From contig SFJE01000029.1 in the NCBI GenBank assembly GCA_004555175.1, positions 1 through 22,655 of the forward strand: 22,655 bases of DNA, read 5' to 3'. This document shows positions 1-7,129 of this stretch, piece by piece. How positions within the stretch are numbered: position 1 is the first letter of the stretch; the number at the start of each line of letters is the position of its first letter. The stretch is from Lentisphaeraceae bacterium. Its GTDB lineage: Bacteria > Verrucomicrobiota > Kiritimatiellia > RFP12 > DVOR01. The translations under genes were made by a program, and so were the position numbers. Under the pieces are notes generated by a model. The model made no database searches. It saw only the letters and a program-made list of their open reading frames with translations, and was not told where the DNA came from.

Positions 1-1
1 G

Positions 2-229
2 CTCGACCACGACGAGCGCCACCTCAACCTGCGCGCCTTCGATGGCAACACCCGTCAGGCCGTCTACGAAATCCAGGGCGGTCGCTGCGCCATCTGCGGC
101 GAGGTCTTTGCCTTGGAGGAGATGGATGCCGACCACATTAAGCCCTGGTCCAAGGGCGGCCCCACCACCCGCGAGAACTGCCAACTCCTCTGCCGCACTT
201 GCAATCTCCGCAAAGCCGCCCGCGGGTAA
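2..229 (+). CDS. HNH endonuclease, C-terminal fragment (5' end outside window)
   Basis: The open frame enters from the left edge and ends at TAA 227-229, leaving 75 residues. It carries a complete zinc-finger HNH nuclease core: a CAIC pair, then DADHIKPWSKGG (the catalytic DH of HNH), then an N followed by LCRTCN as the second zinc pair and the closing Asn. The preceding RAFDGNTRQAVYEIQGG stretch resembles the tail of DUF262/GmrSD-type or related restriction proteins, where an HNH module ends the chain. Family knowledge says this fold makes metal-dependent cuts in DNA. What the missing N-terminus holds, and so whether this is a defence nuclease, cannot be seen. It is not in an obvious operon with the next gene, which has its own promoter about 75 bases downstream. 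Confidence 0.85.
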   Translation, partial: LDHDERHLNLRAFDGNTRQAVYEIQGGRCAICGEVFALEEMDADHIKPWSKGGPTTRENCQLLCRTCNLRKAARG

Positions 230-304
230 CCTGGCGGCCAGCAAAACGGGCCACACGGGGCTTGGGGGCACCTCAAAAATGGCCTTCCCGCACACACGCA
301 GTTC

Positions 305-333
305 CTGCGCGGGGAGGCGGGTTGTGCTATAAT
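305..333 (+). promoter_or_regulatory. Promoter for the HAD-serC gene run (extended -10)
   Basis: A perfect -10 box TATAAT (328-333) is preceded by TG one base upstream, giving the extended -10 TGCTATAAT. The -35 position at 17 bp spacing (305-310, CTGCGC) is a poor match, which an extended -10 can offset. Transcription would begin near 340. This argues for the ATG at 366 (leader about 26 nt, GAGAGGT ribosome site upstream) as the start of the next gene, not the in-frame GTG at 336, which lies upstream of the predicted transcript start. Confidence 0.7.
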
Positions 334-365
334 GGGTGGCGTTCGTCTTTTTGAGAGGTAGTGCG

Positions 366-1220
366 ATGGTTTCCACCTTTGTTGGATTGGATAGCGATGG
401 ATGCGTGGTGGACACAATGGCCGCCAAGCAGCACGGCTTTTTGCAGCCGCTGATGGTGGAGGCTTTGGGACTGGAGCCGCTGCGGGAGGTCTACTGCGCG
501 TGCGCGGACTTCGTGAACCTCTACTCGGAGACGCGCGGGATTACGCGCTTCCGGGCGATTTACCTGAACTTGCAGCTCTTCAACCGCCATCCGGCGCGGG
601 TGGCCTCGGGCTTCCCGGAGGTGCCGGTGGAGGATCTGCGGGCCTTTGTGGAGAGCGGTCTGCCGTTGAGCGGCGAGACCTTGGAGCGGTGGATTACCGC
701 CCATCCTTCGCCGGTGCTGGAGAAGATTTTGGCCTGGAGCCGGCGGGTGAATGAGGCGATTCTGACCTCGGGGGTCGAGTTCCCGGCCTACGCGGGGGCG
801 CGGGAGGCGCTCAAGCGGATGGCGGGGCGGAGCGAAACGGGGATTGTCTCGCAGTCGCCCGAGCAGGTGTTGCGGCAGGATTGGGGTGCGCAAGGGCTCT
901 TGGAGTTCGTCGGCCAGGTGGCGGGGCAAGAGGTGGGCGACAAGGTGGCGCAGCTCACCGCGCTCACCGAGGGGCGTTTCCCGCGCGAGCGCGTGTTGAT
1001 GATTGGCGATGCGTTGGGGGACTTGAAGGCCGCGCGCGCCTTTGGATGCCGTTTCTATCCAATTGTACCGGGGGCGGAAGAGGCTTCGTGGGAGGCCTTC
1101 AACCGGGAGGTCTACGAGGACTTCCTGGCCGGACGCTACACGGTCGACGCGGAGGCCGCGCGGGTACGGGACTTTGCCGCCGCGATGCCAGCCTTGCCGC
1201 CTTGGGAGCAACAGCAATGA
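366..1220 (+). CDS. HAD-superfamily hydrolase (phosphatase-like)
   Basis: A 284-residue protein starting at ATG 366, chosen because of the GAGAGGT ribosome site and the upstream promoter. HAD motif I is GLDSDGCVVDT (nucleophile Asp9, acid/base Asp11), motif II is the Ser of TGIVSQSP, and motif IV is MIGDALGDLKAA. Between motifs I and II lies an alpha-helical cap of about 110 residues, as in phosphoglycolate-phosphatase-like C1-cap enzymes. The expected reaction is Mg-dependent hydrolysis of a small phosphate ester in the cytoplasm; the substrate is not readable from sequence. Its stop overlaps the serC start (ATGA), implying translational coupling. A role as the missing phosphoserine phosphatase of the serine pathway is possible but is inference only. 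Confidence 0.85.
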   Translation: MVSTFVGLDSDGCVVDTMAAKQHGFLQPLMVEALGLEPLREVYCACADFVNLYSETRGITRFRAIYLNLQLFNRHPARVASGFPEVPVEDLRAFVESGLPLSGETLERWITAHPSPVLEKILAWSRRVNEAILTSGVEFPAYAGAREALKRMAGRSETGIVSQSPEQVLRQDWGAQGLLEFVGQVAGQEVGDKVAQLTALTEGRFPRERVLMIGDALGDLKAARAFGCRFYPIVPGAEEASWEAFNREVYEDFLAGRYTVDAEAARVRDFAAAMPALPPWEQQQ

Positions 1221-2257
1221 AGAGCCTTTACAACTTTTGCGCCGGGCCGGCGATGGTGCCGCCCGAGGTCAAGGAGCGCCTGCGCGAGGACCTAATTGAT
1301 TGGCAGGGTCTGGGCCGAAGCATTCTGGAAGTGTCGCACCGCACGGCGGCCTTTGGCGAGCTCTTTGAGCGGACGCGCGCGAACCTGCACGCGCTGCTAG
1401 ATCTAGGCGAGGACTACACGATCCTGCTGTTGCAAGGCGGGGCCTCGGGGCAGTTCGCGATGCTGCCCTATAACTTCCTGCGCCAAGGCTCGGCCACCGA
1501 TTATGTGGTGCGCGGCTACTGGGCCGAGAAGGCCGCGCAGCAGGCCGCGCGCGTGGGGCGTGTGCGCACCCTGGCCGCCCCGGGCGATTGGGACGAGCGC
1601 GCAGTCTATGCCCATGTGACGACCAATGAGACCATTGCCGGGACCGCGTTGCCGGAGGACTTCCCCCAGCCGCCGGTGCCCCTCTGCGCGGATATGAGCA
1701 GCGACATCCTCTCTGCCCCGCGCGACTACCGCCGCTATGCCCTCTTCTACGCCGGCGCGCAGAAGAACCTCGGCGTGGCGGGATTAGCCGTGGTGGTGGC
1801 CGAAAAGGAGTTCCTCTCGCACGCGCGGCGAAACCTGCCCGCCTGCTTCTGCTACCTCGAGCACTCGCGCGCCGAAGGGCTCTACCACACGCCCAACACC
1901 TTCGCCATTGATGCCCTCTATCACACCACCGAGTGGATGCGCGAACAGGGGCTCGAGACAATCTTTGCACGCAACGAACGCAAGGCCGCCAAGCTCTATG
2001 CCGAGCTCGATCGCTCTGGCTTCTGGCGGCCGCTCGCGCCTAAGGCCGAGCGCTCGCGCACGAACATCACCTTCCGTCTGCCCACAGCCGCGCTCGAAGC
2101 CGAGTTTCTGGCCAAGGCCGAAGAGGCCGGGTTGGTGGCGCTCAAGGGCCATCGCGCGCTAGGCGGCGTGCGCGCCTCGCTCTACAATGCTTTCCCAGAA
2201 GCCGGCGTTGAAGCCCTGGTGGACTTCATGCGCAGCTTTGAACAAACGCACGGATAA
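1217..2257 (+). CDS. serC: Phosphoserine aminotransferase
   Basis: 346 residues, close to the usual 360. It is a class V PLP-dependent aminotransferase that converts 3-phosphohydroxypyruvate and glutamate to O-phosphoserine and 2-oxoglutarate in serine synthesis (and a related step in PLP synthesis). SerC hallmarks appear in order: NFCAGPAMVP at the N-terminus, SHR, LQGGASGQFAMLP (PLP phosphate region), VRGYWAEKA, HVTTNETIAG, ADMSSDIL (the Asp that binds the pyridine N), AGAQKNLG with the Schiff-base Lys, HTPNTFAIDAL, and the C-terminal GHRALGGVRASLYNA signature. The start ATG at 1217 overlaps the HAD stop codon. I reject upstream in-frame starts because they lie inside the HAD gene and would add sequence foreign to SerC. 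Confidence 0.97.
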   Translation: MKSLYNFCAGPAMVPPEVKERLREDLIDWQGLGRSILEVSHRTAAFGELFERTRANLHALLDLGEDYTILLLQGGASGQFAMLPYNFLRQGSATDYVVRGYWAEKAAQQAARVGRVRTLAAPGDWDERAVYAHVTTNETIAGTALPEDFPQPPVPLCADMSSDILSAPRDYRRYALFYAGAQKNLGVAGLAVVVAEKEFLSHARRNLPACFCYLEHSRAEGLYHTPNTFAIDALYHTTEWMREQGLETIFARNERKAAKLYAELDRSGFWRPLAPKAERSRTNITFRLPTAALEAEFLAKAEEAGLVALKGHRALGGVRASLYNAFPEAGVEALVDFMRSFEQTHG

Positions 2258-2277
2258 CCCCACAAAGGACCCCTGTT

Positions 2278-2535
2278 ATGGCTATTGAAAACGAAATCTT
2301 CACCGACGGCGTCTACCAGGTGCACATGCTTGAGCAGACCATTCGCATGGACTTTATGCGCCTGCAGCCGAGCCCCGAAAACAAGACGCCCGTGCCCAAA
2401 CCCTTCGAGCGCCTGATCCTCACCCCGCAGGCCTTCCTGCGCACCTACGAGGCGATGGGGCAGATTGTCCAGAAGATGGAAGAGATGGGCCTCATCCGCC
2501 GTGGCAAGCCCGGTGACGCGCCCGAGGCGAAGTAA
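2278..2535 (+). CDS. Small conserved-type protein, possibly DUF3467-like
   Basis: 85 residues, with AAGGA about ten bases before ATG 2278. No signal peptide or membrane segment. The layout (a short beta-like stretch VYQVHMLEQTIRMDFMRL, a Pro-rich linker, then RLILTPQAFLRTYEAMGQIV and a short helix) resembles DUF3467, where a strand with DF and a later TPQ segment lead into a helix and E/G-I end. That match is from memory and tentative. It lies between serC and thyX in the same run, separated from thyX by four bases, so it is almost certainly co-transcribed. Function unknown. Confidence 0.7.
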   Translation: MAIENEIFTDGVYQVHMLEQTIRMDFMRLQPSPENKTPVPKPFERLILTPQAFLRTYEAMGQIVQKMEEMGLIRRGKPGDAPEAK

Positions 2536-2539
2536 GTCT

Positions 2540-3106
2540 ATGGCCGAATTGAAGTTCTACGGCACGCGCTCGACCTGGCGCGACGTGGCTGATGCCGCCC
2601 GCACCACCATCAATAAGGAGGCCGGCAACGGCGAGCCCTCCTCCGCCTGGAAGAAGCGTATTCTCCTGGCCGAGCACTCGCCCATCCGCCAGCTGGTCTT
2701 CCGTTGGAAGTGGGTGGGGCTCAAGAGCTGGGTCAGCGTCCACCTGGTGCGTCACAAGTTCGGTATCGACCACTTTGTCAGCACCCAGCGGAGCGACCGC
2801 ACCGGCGTGGACCGCAATGCCTCCCGGCAGGATGCGCCCGTCACCCACGAGTGCATCGCTAACGCCCAGGCCATTATGAACATTTCGCGCAAGCGCCTCT
2901 GCAACCAAGCGTCGCCCGAGACGCGCGAGGCGTGGAAGCAGCTCATTGCGGCCATTGCCGTGGAGAATCCCGAGCTTGCCGCCTGCTGTGTGCCCGAATG
3001 CGTCTATCGCGGCTTCTGCCCGGAGTTCAAGTGCTGCGGCTTTGCGAACGGACCGCACTTCCAGCAGGCCGTAGAGGCCTACCGGAGCGGGGCCAAAGAG
3101 AATTGA
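2540..3106 (+). CDS. thyX: Divergent FAD-dependent thymidylate synthase (ThyX-like)
   Basis: 188 residues from ATG 2540, four bases after the previous stop. A longer in-frame opening from 2465 overlaps the upstream gene and adds non-homologous residues, so it is rejected. ThyX makes dTMP from dUMP using methylene-tetrahydrofolate, FAD and NADPH. The signature RHR-x7-S appears here as RHK-x7-S (Arg71, His72, Lys73, Ser81), then QRSDR. EHSPIRQLVFRW (residues 45-56) matches the EH.p..h..f.f strand of the family. Downstream, ISRKRLCNQASPETREAW resembles the C-terminal dUMP-binding Arg helix. Odd points: the third signature residue is Lys, the protein is shorter than the usual 210-260, and the C-terminus has a cysteine cluster (Cys149, 150, 154, 160, 165, 166). 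The family call is good; activity is less certain. Confidence 0.82.
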   Translation: MAELKFYGTRSTWRDVADAARTTINKEAGNGEPSSAWKKRILLAEHSPIRQLVFRWKWVGLKSWVSVHLVRHKFGIDHFVSTQRSDRTGVDRNASRQDAPVTHECIANAQAIMNISRKRLCNQASPETREAWKQLIAAIAVENPELAACCVPECVYRGFCPEFKCCGFANGPHFQQAVEAYRSGAKEN

Positions 3107-3127
3107 TATTGGAAAGGAAAGAACCTG

Positions 3128-3697
3128 ATGTTAAGAGCCTGTGATCTCAAGCGCGGCGGCTTTGTGGAACTCAATGGCGTGCCGCACCAGCTCGATAGTC
3201 TGCAAGTGACCAACCCCAGCGCCCGTGGCGCGGCCACCCTCTACCACTTCCGCTTCCGGAATCTAGTCACCAAGCAGAAGCTCGACCAGACCGTGAAGGG
3301 CGATGACCTCTACAAGGAGGCCGACTTCGAGGTCCGCCCCACCCAGTTCCTCTACGAGAACCAGGGCGTCTACACCTTTATGGATCAGGAGACCTACGAG
3401 CAGTTCGACCTCAACAAGGCCGACGTCGAGGCCCTCCTCCCCTACCTCCTGCCCGAGATGGAGGACCTCAAGGCCCTCATCAGCGATGGCAAGGTCCTCA
3501 CCGTCGAGCCCCCGCAGAAGGTCACCCTTACCGTCACCGAATGTGAGCCTGTGATGAAGGGCGCCTCGGCCACCGGCCGCGGGAAGCCCGCCACCTGCGA
3601 AACCGGTCTCACTGTCGTGGTGCCCGAGTACATTACGATGGGCGAGCGGATCGTCGTCGAAACCGCGACCGGCGAGTTCGTCGGCCGCGCCCAATAA
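3128..3697 (+). CDS. Elongation factor P-like protein, YeiP type
   Basis: 189 residues in three beta-rich domains, the full EF-P length. A GGAAAGGAAAG ribosome site lies upstream of ATG 3128. The loop that in EF-P carries the modified Lys34 reads NPSARGAATLYHFRF here, with Arg33 at the tip, as in E. coli YeiP (SPTARGAATLY). Other YeiP-like segments are KGDDL, YTFMDQETYEQF, and GKPATCETGLTVVVPEY. EF-P family proteins bind the ribosome between P and E sites and relieve stalls such as polyproline. Without a Lys at the tip, lysylation of the EpmA kind is not expected, but YeiP's own task is poorly defined. It is flanked by thyX and the Mrp ATPase in one run. Classic efp is not in the window. Confidence 0.9.
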   Translation: MLRACDLKRGGFVELNGVPHQLDSLQVTNPSARGAATLYHFRFRNLVTKQKLDQTVKGDDLYKEADFEVRPTQFLYENQGVYTFMDQETYEQFDLNKADVEALLPYLLPEMEDLKALISDGKVLTVEPPQKVTLTVTECEPVMKGASATGRGKPATCETGLTVVVPEYITMGERIVVETATGEFVGRAQ

Positions 3698-3707
3698 GGA
3701 GAAGATT

Positions 3708-4553
3708 ATGGCTGATTGTAACGGCAACTGCGCCAGCTGCGCGAGCAAGGGCGACTGCTCCGCCCCGAAGGAAGACCCCGTTAAGCCCACCCTGGCCAAG
3801 ATCAAGCACGTACTCGTGGTGCTCTCGGGCAAGGGCGGCGTGGGCAAGAGCACCGTGGCGGCCAACCTCGCGCTGGGGTTGAAGCTGCGCGGCAAGCAGG
3901 TGGGGCTACTGGATGTCGATGTCCACGGTCCGAGCATTCCCAAGATTCTAGGGTTGCAGGGCGAGCGGGCGATGAGTGACGGCGAAAAGCTCCTCCCGGC
4001 CGAGACGCCCGAGGGGCTTAAGGTGATGTCCACCGCCCTTATCCTCGAGAAGCCCGACGAGCCCATCGTCTGGCGCGGCCCGCTCAAGGCCGGCGTTATC
4101 AAGCAGTTCCTCGGCGAAGTGCGCTGGGGCGAGCTCGACTACCTCATCGTCGACTGCCCGCCCGGCACCGGCGATGAGCCGCTGAGTATCTGCCAACTCA
4201 TCCCCAACGCCGATGGCGCCATTCTCGTCACCACGCCCCAGCAGGTCGCCACGCTCGACGTCAGCAAGTCCATCACCTTCTGCAACCAGATTGGGATGCG
4301 CATCGTTGGCCTCATCGAGAATATGAGCGGCTTCACCTGCCCCTGCTGCGGCACTTTTACGCCCATCTTCAAGACCGGCGGCGGCGAAGCTCTGGCCAAG
4401 GAATACGGTCTGCCCTTCCTCGGCAAGCTCCCCATCGCCACCGAGATCGGCGCGAGCGGCGACGAAGGCCGCCCCTTCGTGGTCTCCCACCCCGAGAGCC
4501 CCGCTGCCAAGGCCTTTATGGCCGTGGTCGACGAAGTGCTCTCCATCGGTTGA
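3708..4553 (+). CDS. Mrp/Nbp35-family Fe-S cluster carrier ATPase
   Basis: 281 residues with an AAGGAGAAG ribosome site. The deviant Walker A of MinD/Mrp proteins is GKGGVGKST (41-49). DVDVHGPSIPKILG and VDCPPGTGDE (switch II) identify the Mrp/Nbp35 branch. The CPCC group at 211-214 is the bridging Fe-S cluster site at the dimer interface. A short N-terminal arm carries four cysteines (4, 8, 11, 17), as in Nbp35 and many anaerobe Mrp proteins, suggesting a second, N-terminal cluster. The expected role is ATP-dependent carriage of 4Fe-4S clusters to apoproteins in the cytosol. It lies 10 bases after the EF-P-like gene and 7 before the secreted protease-like gene. Confidence 0.94.
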   Translation: MADCNGNCASCASKGDCSAPKEDPVKPTLAKIKHVLVVLSGKGGVGKSTVAANLALGLKLRGKQVGLLDVDVHGPSIPKILGLQGERAMSDGEKLLPAETPEGLKVMSTALILEKPDEPIVWRGPLKAGVIKQFLGEVRWGELDYLIVDCPPGTGDEPLSICQLIPNADGAILVTTPQQVATLDVSKSITFCNQIGMRIVGLIENMSGFTCPCCGTFTPIFKTGGGEALAKEYGLPFLGKLPIATEIGASGDEGRPFVVSHPESPAAKAFMAVVDEVLSIG

Positions 4554-4560
4554 GGCCCCG

Positions 4561-6102
4561 ATGAGCGCCAAGGCCGTGTTCGTTGCGTGTGCGCTGGGCT
4601 TTGCCGCAGCGCTCGGCGCGGTGAGGCCGCTCAGCGGCATCCAGCCGCGCCTTGTTCAGGCCCCCGCCGCCGCAGGCGAGCCGGTTGCCGAGAGCTACGC
4701 CATCGTCGCCTCCCGCGCGGTGATGGCGAGCCCAGCCTGGCGCGACGCGACGGTCGAGGCGTTGCGCAAAAAGTATCCGCACGCGCAGCTCTACACTTGG
4801 GAGAAGGATGTGGCGGAGGTGCGCGCGGCCCTGGGCCAGCAGTTGCCCGCCTTTACCGCCTTCGTGGTCACGCCCGAGGAGGCTGGCGTACACTTCACCA
4901 TTGCCCTGCACACCCTCTGCCGCGCCCTCGATGATGACCCCTACCCAGACACCTTCTGGGGCGTCATCACCGGCTACGACCCCGAGGCCGCGCGCCTGCT
5001 GGCCGAAGCCAGCCCCATCGCCATTGAGCGCGCCCTCGACTGCGCGGGCTGCGACCTCACCCCCTTCGCGGAGGCCTGGCGCTACTCCGAGGATCACCGC
5101 GGCACAATGAAGCACTGGAAGCGCGGCCAAACCACCGAGCCCGAGAGCCTCCCGTGCAACACCGATAACACCCGCGGCGTCCTTGAGCGCCTCCAGCGCG
5201 ACAAGGTGCAGTTCCTCACCACCTCCGGCCACGCCACCCAGCACGATTGGCAGATGGGCTACTGCGGGCCCAATATGGCAATGGTCCACAAGGAGGGCCG
5301 CCTGGTGGCCATCGACACGCAAAAGACCGGCTACTTCGCCTCCAACCCCGAGCCGAAGGTCTACTTCGCCACCGGCAACTGCCTGATTGGCGACGTGGAC
5401 CAAACCGACTGCATGGCCCTGGCGTGGATGCGCGATGGGGGCGTGCGCCAGTTTATGGGCTACACGGTGACCACCTGGTTCGGCGCACAAGGTTGGGGCA
5501 CTCAGGGCACCTTTGTGGGCAAGCCCGGGCTCTACACCGCCTGCGAAGCCTTCCACTTCACCAACACCAGCATCGTCCACTGGCTCGAAGCGCAGCCCAT
5601 CGCCGACCTGCGTGCCTTCCGTCTGCGCGAGATCCAGCAGTTCAACCAGCCGATGACCCCGGGCATCCACGCCTACGCCCTGGCCCAACTCAAAGCCGGC
5701 AAGGGCGAGAACGAAGTCCGCGAACTCGTCAAGAACCTCTCGGGGAACTTGCACGACCGCGACACCGTCTGCTTCTATGGCGACCCGGCCCTCGACGCGC
5801 GCATCGCCGGCGGCCCCTACACCCTCCTGCCCCCGCGCTACGATGCCCAAAGCCAGGTCCTCACCCTGAGCCTCCAAGTGGCCGAAGGCGCCACCGATGG
5901 GGCCCTCTGGCTCCGCCTCCCCGGCTCGTGGACCTACGGCTGCGAGGCCTCCCCCTCCCCGGGCAAGTCGCTCCTCGCGACCGGCGAAGCCGACCTCGCC
6001 CTCGACAACCTCCTGCGCTTCCCCAACGCCCGCCTCTCGCTCGCCGCCGGGCAGACCCTCGAAGTGCGCCTCCTCAACGCCAAGCCGAAAGGAACCCCGT
6101 GA
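4561..6102 (+). CDS. Secreted caspase/gingipain-fold (clan CD) protein, putative cysteine peptidase
   Basis: 513 residues. Residues 1-20 look like a signal peptide (short basic start, Ala-rich core). The candidate catalytic pair follows the clan CD pattern: a hydrophobic strand ending in SGHA (VQFLTTSGHA, His224) and, about 50 residues later, a second strand ending in GNC (KVYFATGNC, Cys274). LAWMRDGGVRQFMGYTVTTW and FYGDPALDARI follow, as in C25-like domains where a conserved GDP lies near the fold's end. After about residue 430 comes a beta-rich tail resembling an Ig-like domain. Role inferred: a periplasmic or exported Cys peptidase. It sits immediately before exbB, its stop overlapping that start (TGATG), so it is coupled to the TonB block. 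Specificity cannot be told; inactivity is possible. Confidence 0.68.
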   Translation: MSAKAVFVACALGFAAALGAVRPLSGIQPRLVQAPAAAGEPVAESYAIVASRAVMASPAWRDATVEALRKKYPHAQLYTWEKDVAEVRAALGQQLPAFTAFVVTPEEAGVHFTIALHTLCRALDDDPYPDTFWGVITGYDPEAARLLAEASPIAIERALDCAGCDLTPFAEAWRYSEDHRGTMKHWKRGQTTEPESLPCNTDNTRGVLERLQRDKVQFLTTSGHATQHDWQMGYCGPNMAMVHKEGRLVAIDTQKTGYFASNPEPKVYFATGNCLIGDVDQTDCMALAWMRDGGVRQFMGYTVTTWFGAQGWGTQGTFVGKPGLYTACEAFHFTNTSIVHWLEAQPIADLRAFRLREIQQFNQPMTPGIHAYALAQLKAGKGENEVRELVKNLSGNLHDRDTVCFYGDPALDARIAGGPYTLLPPRYDAQSQVLTLSLQVAEGATDGALWLRLPGSWTYGCEASPSPGKSLLATGEADLALDNLLRFPNARLSLAAGQTLEVRLLNAKPKGTP

Positions 6103-6728
6103 TGGATGGCGCCCTTGAACTCCTGCGCAGTCTGATGCAGCGCGGTGGTCCGGTGATGTGGCCGATTGCCCTCTGCTCGCTCCTCACCCTCTTCGTTACC
6201 CTGCGCAAGGCTCTCCAATGGCTCTTCTACCTTCTGGAACTCCGCCTCGGCGCGCAGGCTTGGCGCGATGCCTTAGCCGACTTGGCCGACCCCCAGGCCC
6301 ACAAGGCGCTCGCCCCCCGCCTCAAGGGCACGCACTCCCCCAACGCCAAGCTCCTGTGCCGGGCGCTCGAAACCCCCGCGCTCCCCTTCGCCGAGGCCCT
6401 CCAAGCCGAGGCGCTGCGTGAAGTGCGCCGCTTGGGTCGCGGTCTGGGTGTGCTCGATACGATCGTCACCCTCGCCCCGATGCTCGGCATCCTGGGCACC
6501 GTCACCGGCATCATCGCCTCCTTCAACCTAATGGGCCAGAGCGGGGTGGATGACCCCACCGGCATTGCCGCGGGCATTGCCGAGGCGCTCATCACCACGG
6601 CCGCCGGTCTGGTCGTCTCCATCGCCGCGCTCCTGCCCCTCAACCTCGGCCGCGCCTGCCACAACGCTCTCACCCTGCGTTTGCAGGAGGCGATGACCGC
6701 CGCCGAACACGCCGAGCGCGCCCAATGA
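6102..6728 (+). CDS. exbB: ExbB/TolQ/MotA-family proton channel protein
   Basis: 208 residues starting at ATG 6102, which shares one base with the previous stop. Three membrane segments in the ExbB order: about 17-34, then after a 90-residue cytoplasmic stretch 120-144 (TIVTLAPMLGILGTVTGI, the family's most conserved stretch, with APMLGLLGTV spacing) and 162-184 (ALITTAAGLVVSIAALLPL, with the paired Thr that line the proton path). ExbB forms a pentamer around an ExbD dimer in the inner membrane and uses the proton gradient to energise TonB. The following exbD overlaps by four bases (ATGA). Similar TolQ or MotA roles are less likely because a TonB gene is next. Confidence 0.93.
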   Translation: MDGALELLRSLMQRGGPVMWPIALCSLLTLFVTLRKALQWLFYLLELRLGAQAWRDALADLADPQAHKALAPRLKGTHSPNAKLLCRALETPALPFAEALQAEALREVRRLGRGLGVLDTIVTLAPMLGILGTVTGIIASFNLMGQSGVDDPTGIAAGIAEALITTAAGLVVSIAALLPLNLGRACHNALTLRLQEAMTAAEHAERAQ

Positions 6729-7129
6729 AGCTCCTGCCCAGCGAGCCACCCAAAGCGCGCGTGGAGATGACGCCGATTATGGATGTCATCTTCCTGCTCC
6801 TGGTCTTCTTCATCTATGCCTTTATGACGATGACCGTCCAGCGCGGCCTGCGCGTCGAGCTCCCGCGCGCCGATGGCACCCCCCAACGCGGCCAGACCAT
6901 CCAGCTGGTCCTCACCCCGGCCGACGAGATTCTCCTCGATGGCCGCACCCCGATGGCCCTGACTTCGGCCGTTGACGCCGCCGTCCTGCGCCACCGCGCC
7001 ACCGCCGCGCCCGTCGTCATCCGCGCCGACCGCAAGGCCCACGCCGGCCCAGCCCTTGAATTGATGGCCGCGCTGCGCGCCCAGGGCATCTCCCAAGTGA
7101 CCTACCAGGTGGACAAGGCGGCCCGATGA
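6725..7129 (+). CDS. exbD: ExbD/TolR-family biopolymer transport protein
   Basis: 134 residues. The single N-terminal membrane helix carries TPIMDVIFLLLVFF with the essential Asp at position 20 (equivalent to Asp25 of E. coli ExbD). The remainder is a periplasmic ExbD domain ending in LRAQGISQVTYQVDKA, including the conserved VIRADRKA segment. With ExbB it forms the proton-driven motor of the TonB system. The start codon overlaps the exbB stop (ATGA), and the end overlaps the tonB start in the same way, so the three are made as one translationally coupled unit. Confidence 0.94.
   Translation: MKLLPSEPPKARVEMTPIMDVIFLLLVFFIYAFMTMTVQRGLRVELPRADGTPQRGQTIQLVLTPADEILLDGRTPMALTSAVDAAVLRHRATAAPVVIRADRKAHAGPALELMAALRAQGISQVTYQVDKAAR

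Noticed and set aside
336..365. GTG start for the HAD gene ten codons upstream
   Set aside because: It lies upstream of the transcript start predicted from the TATAAT box at 328-333, and the ATG at 366 has a proper ribosome site.
881..1216. Longer SerC reading from 881
   Set aside because: The extra residues are the HAD gene in another frame; SerC homology begins exactly at ATG 1217.
4516..5877. 453-codon minus-strand frame opposite the caspase-like gene
   Set aside because: A GC-rich antisense shadow with Val/Gly/Ala/Glu-rich low-information sequence; the plus strand has a signal peptide, fold motifs and operon overlaps.
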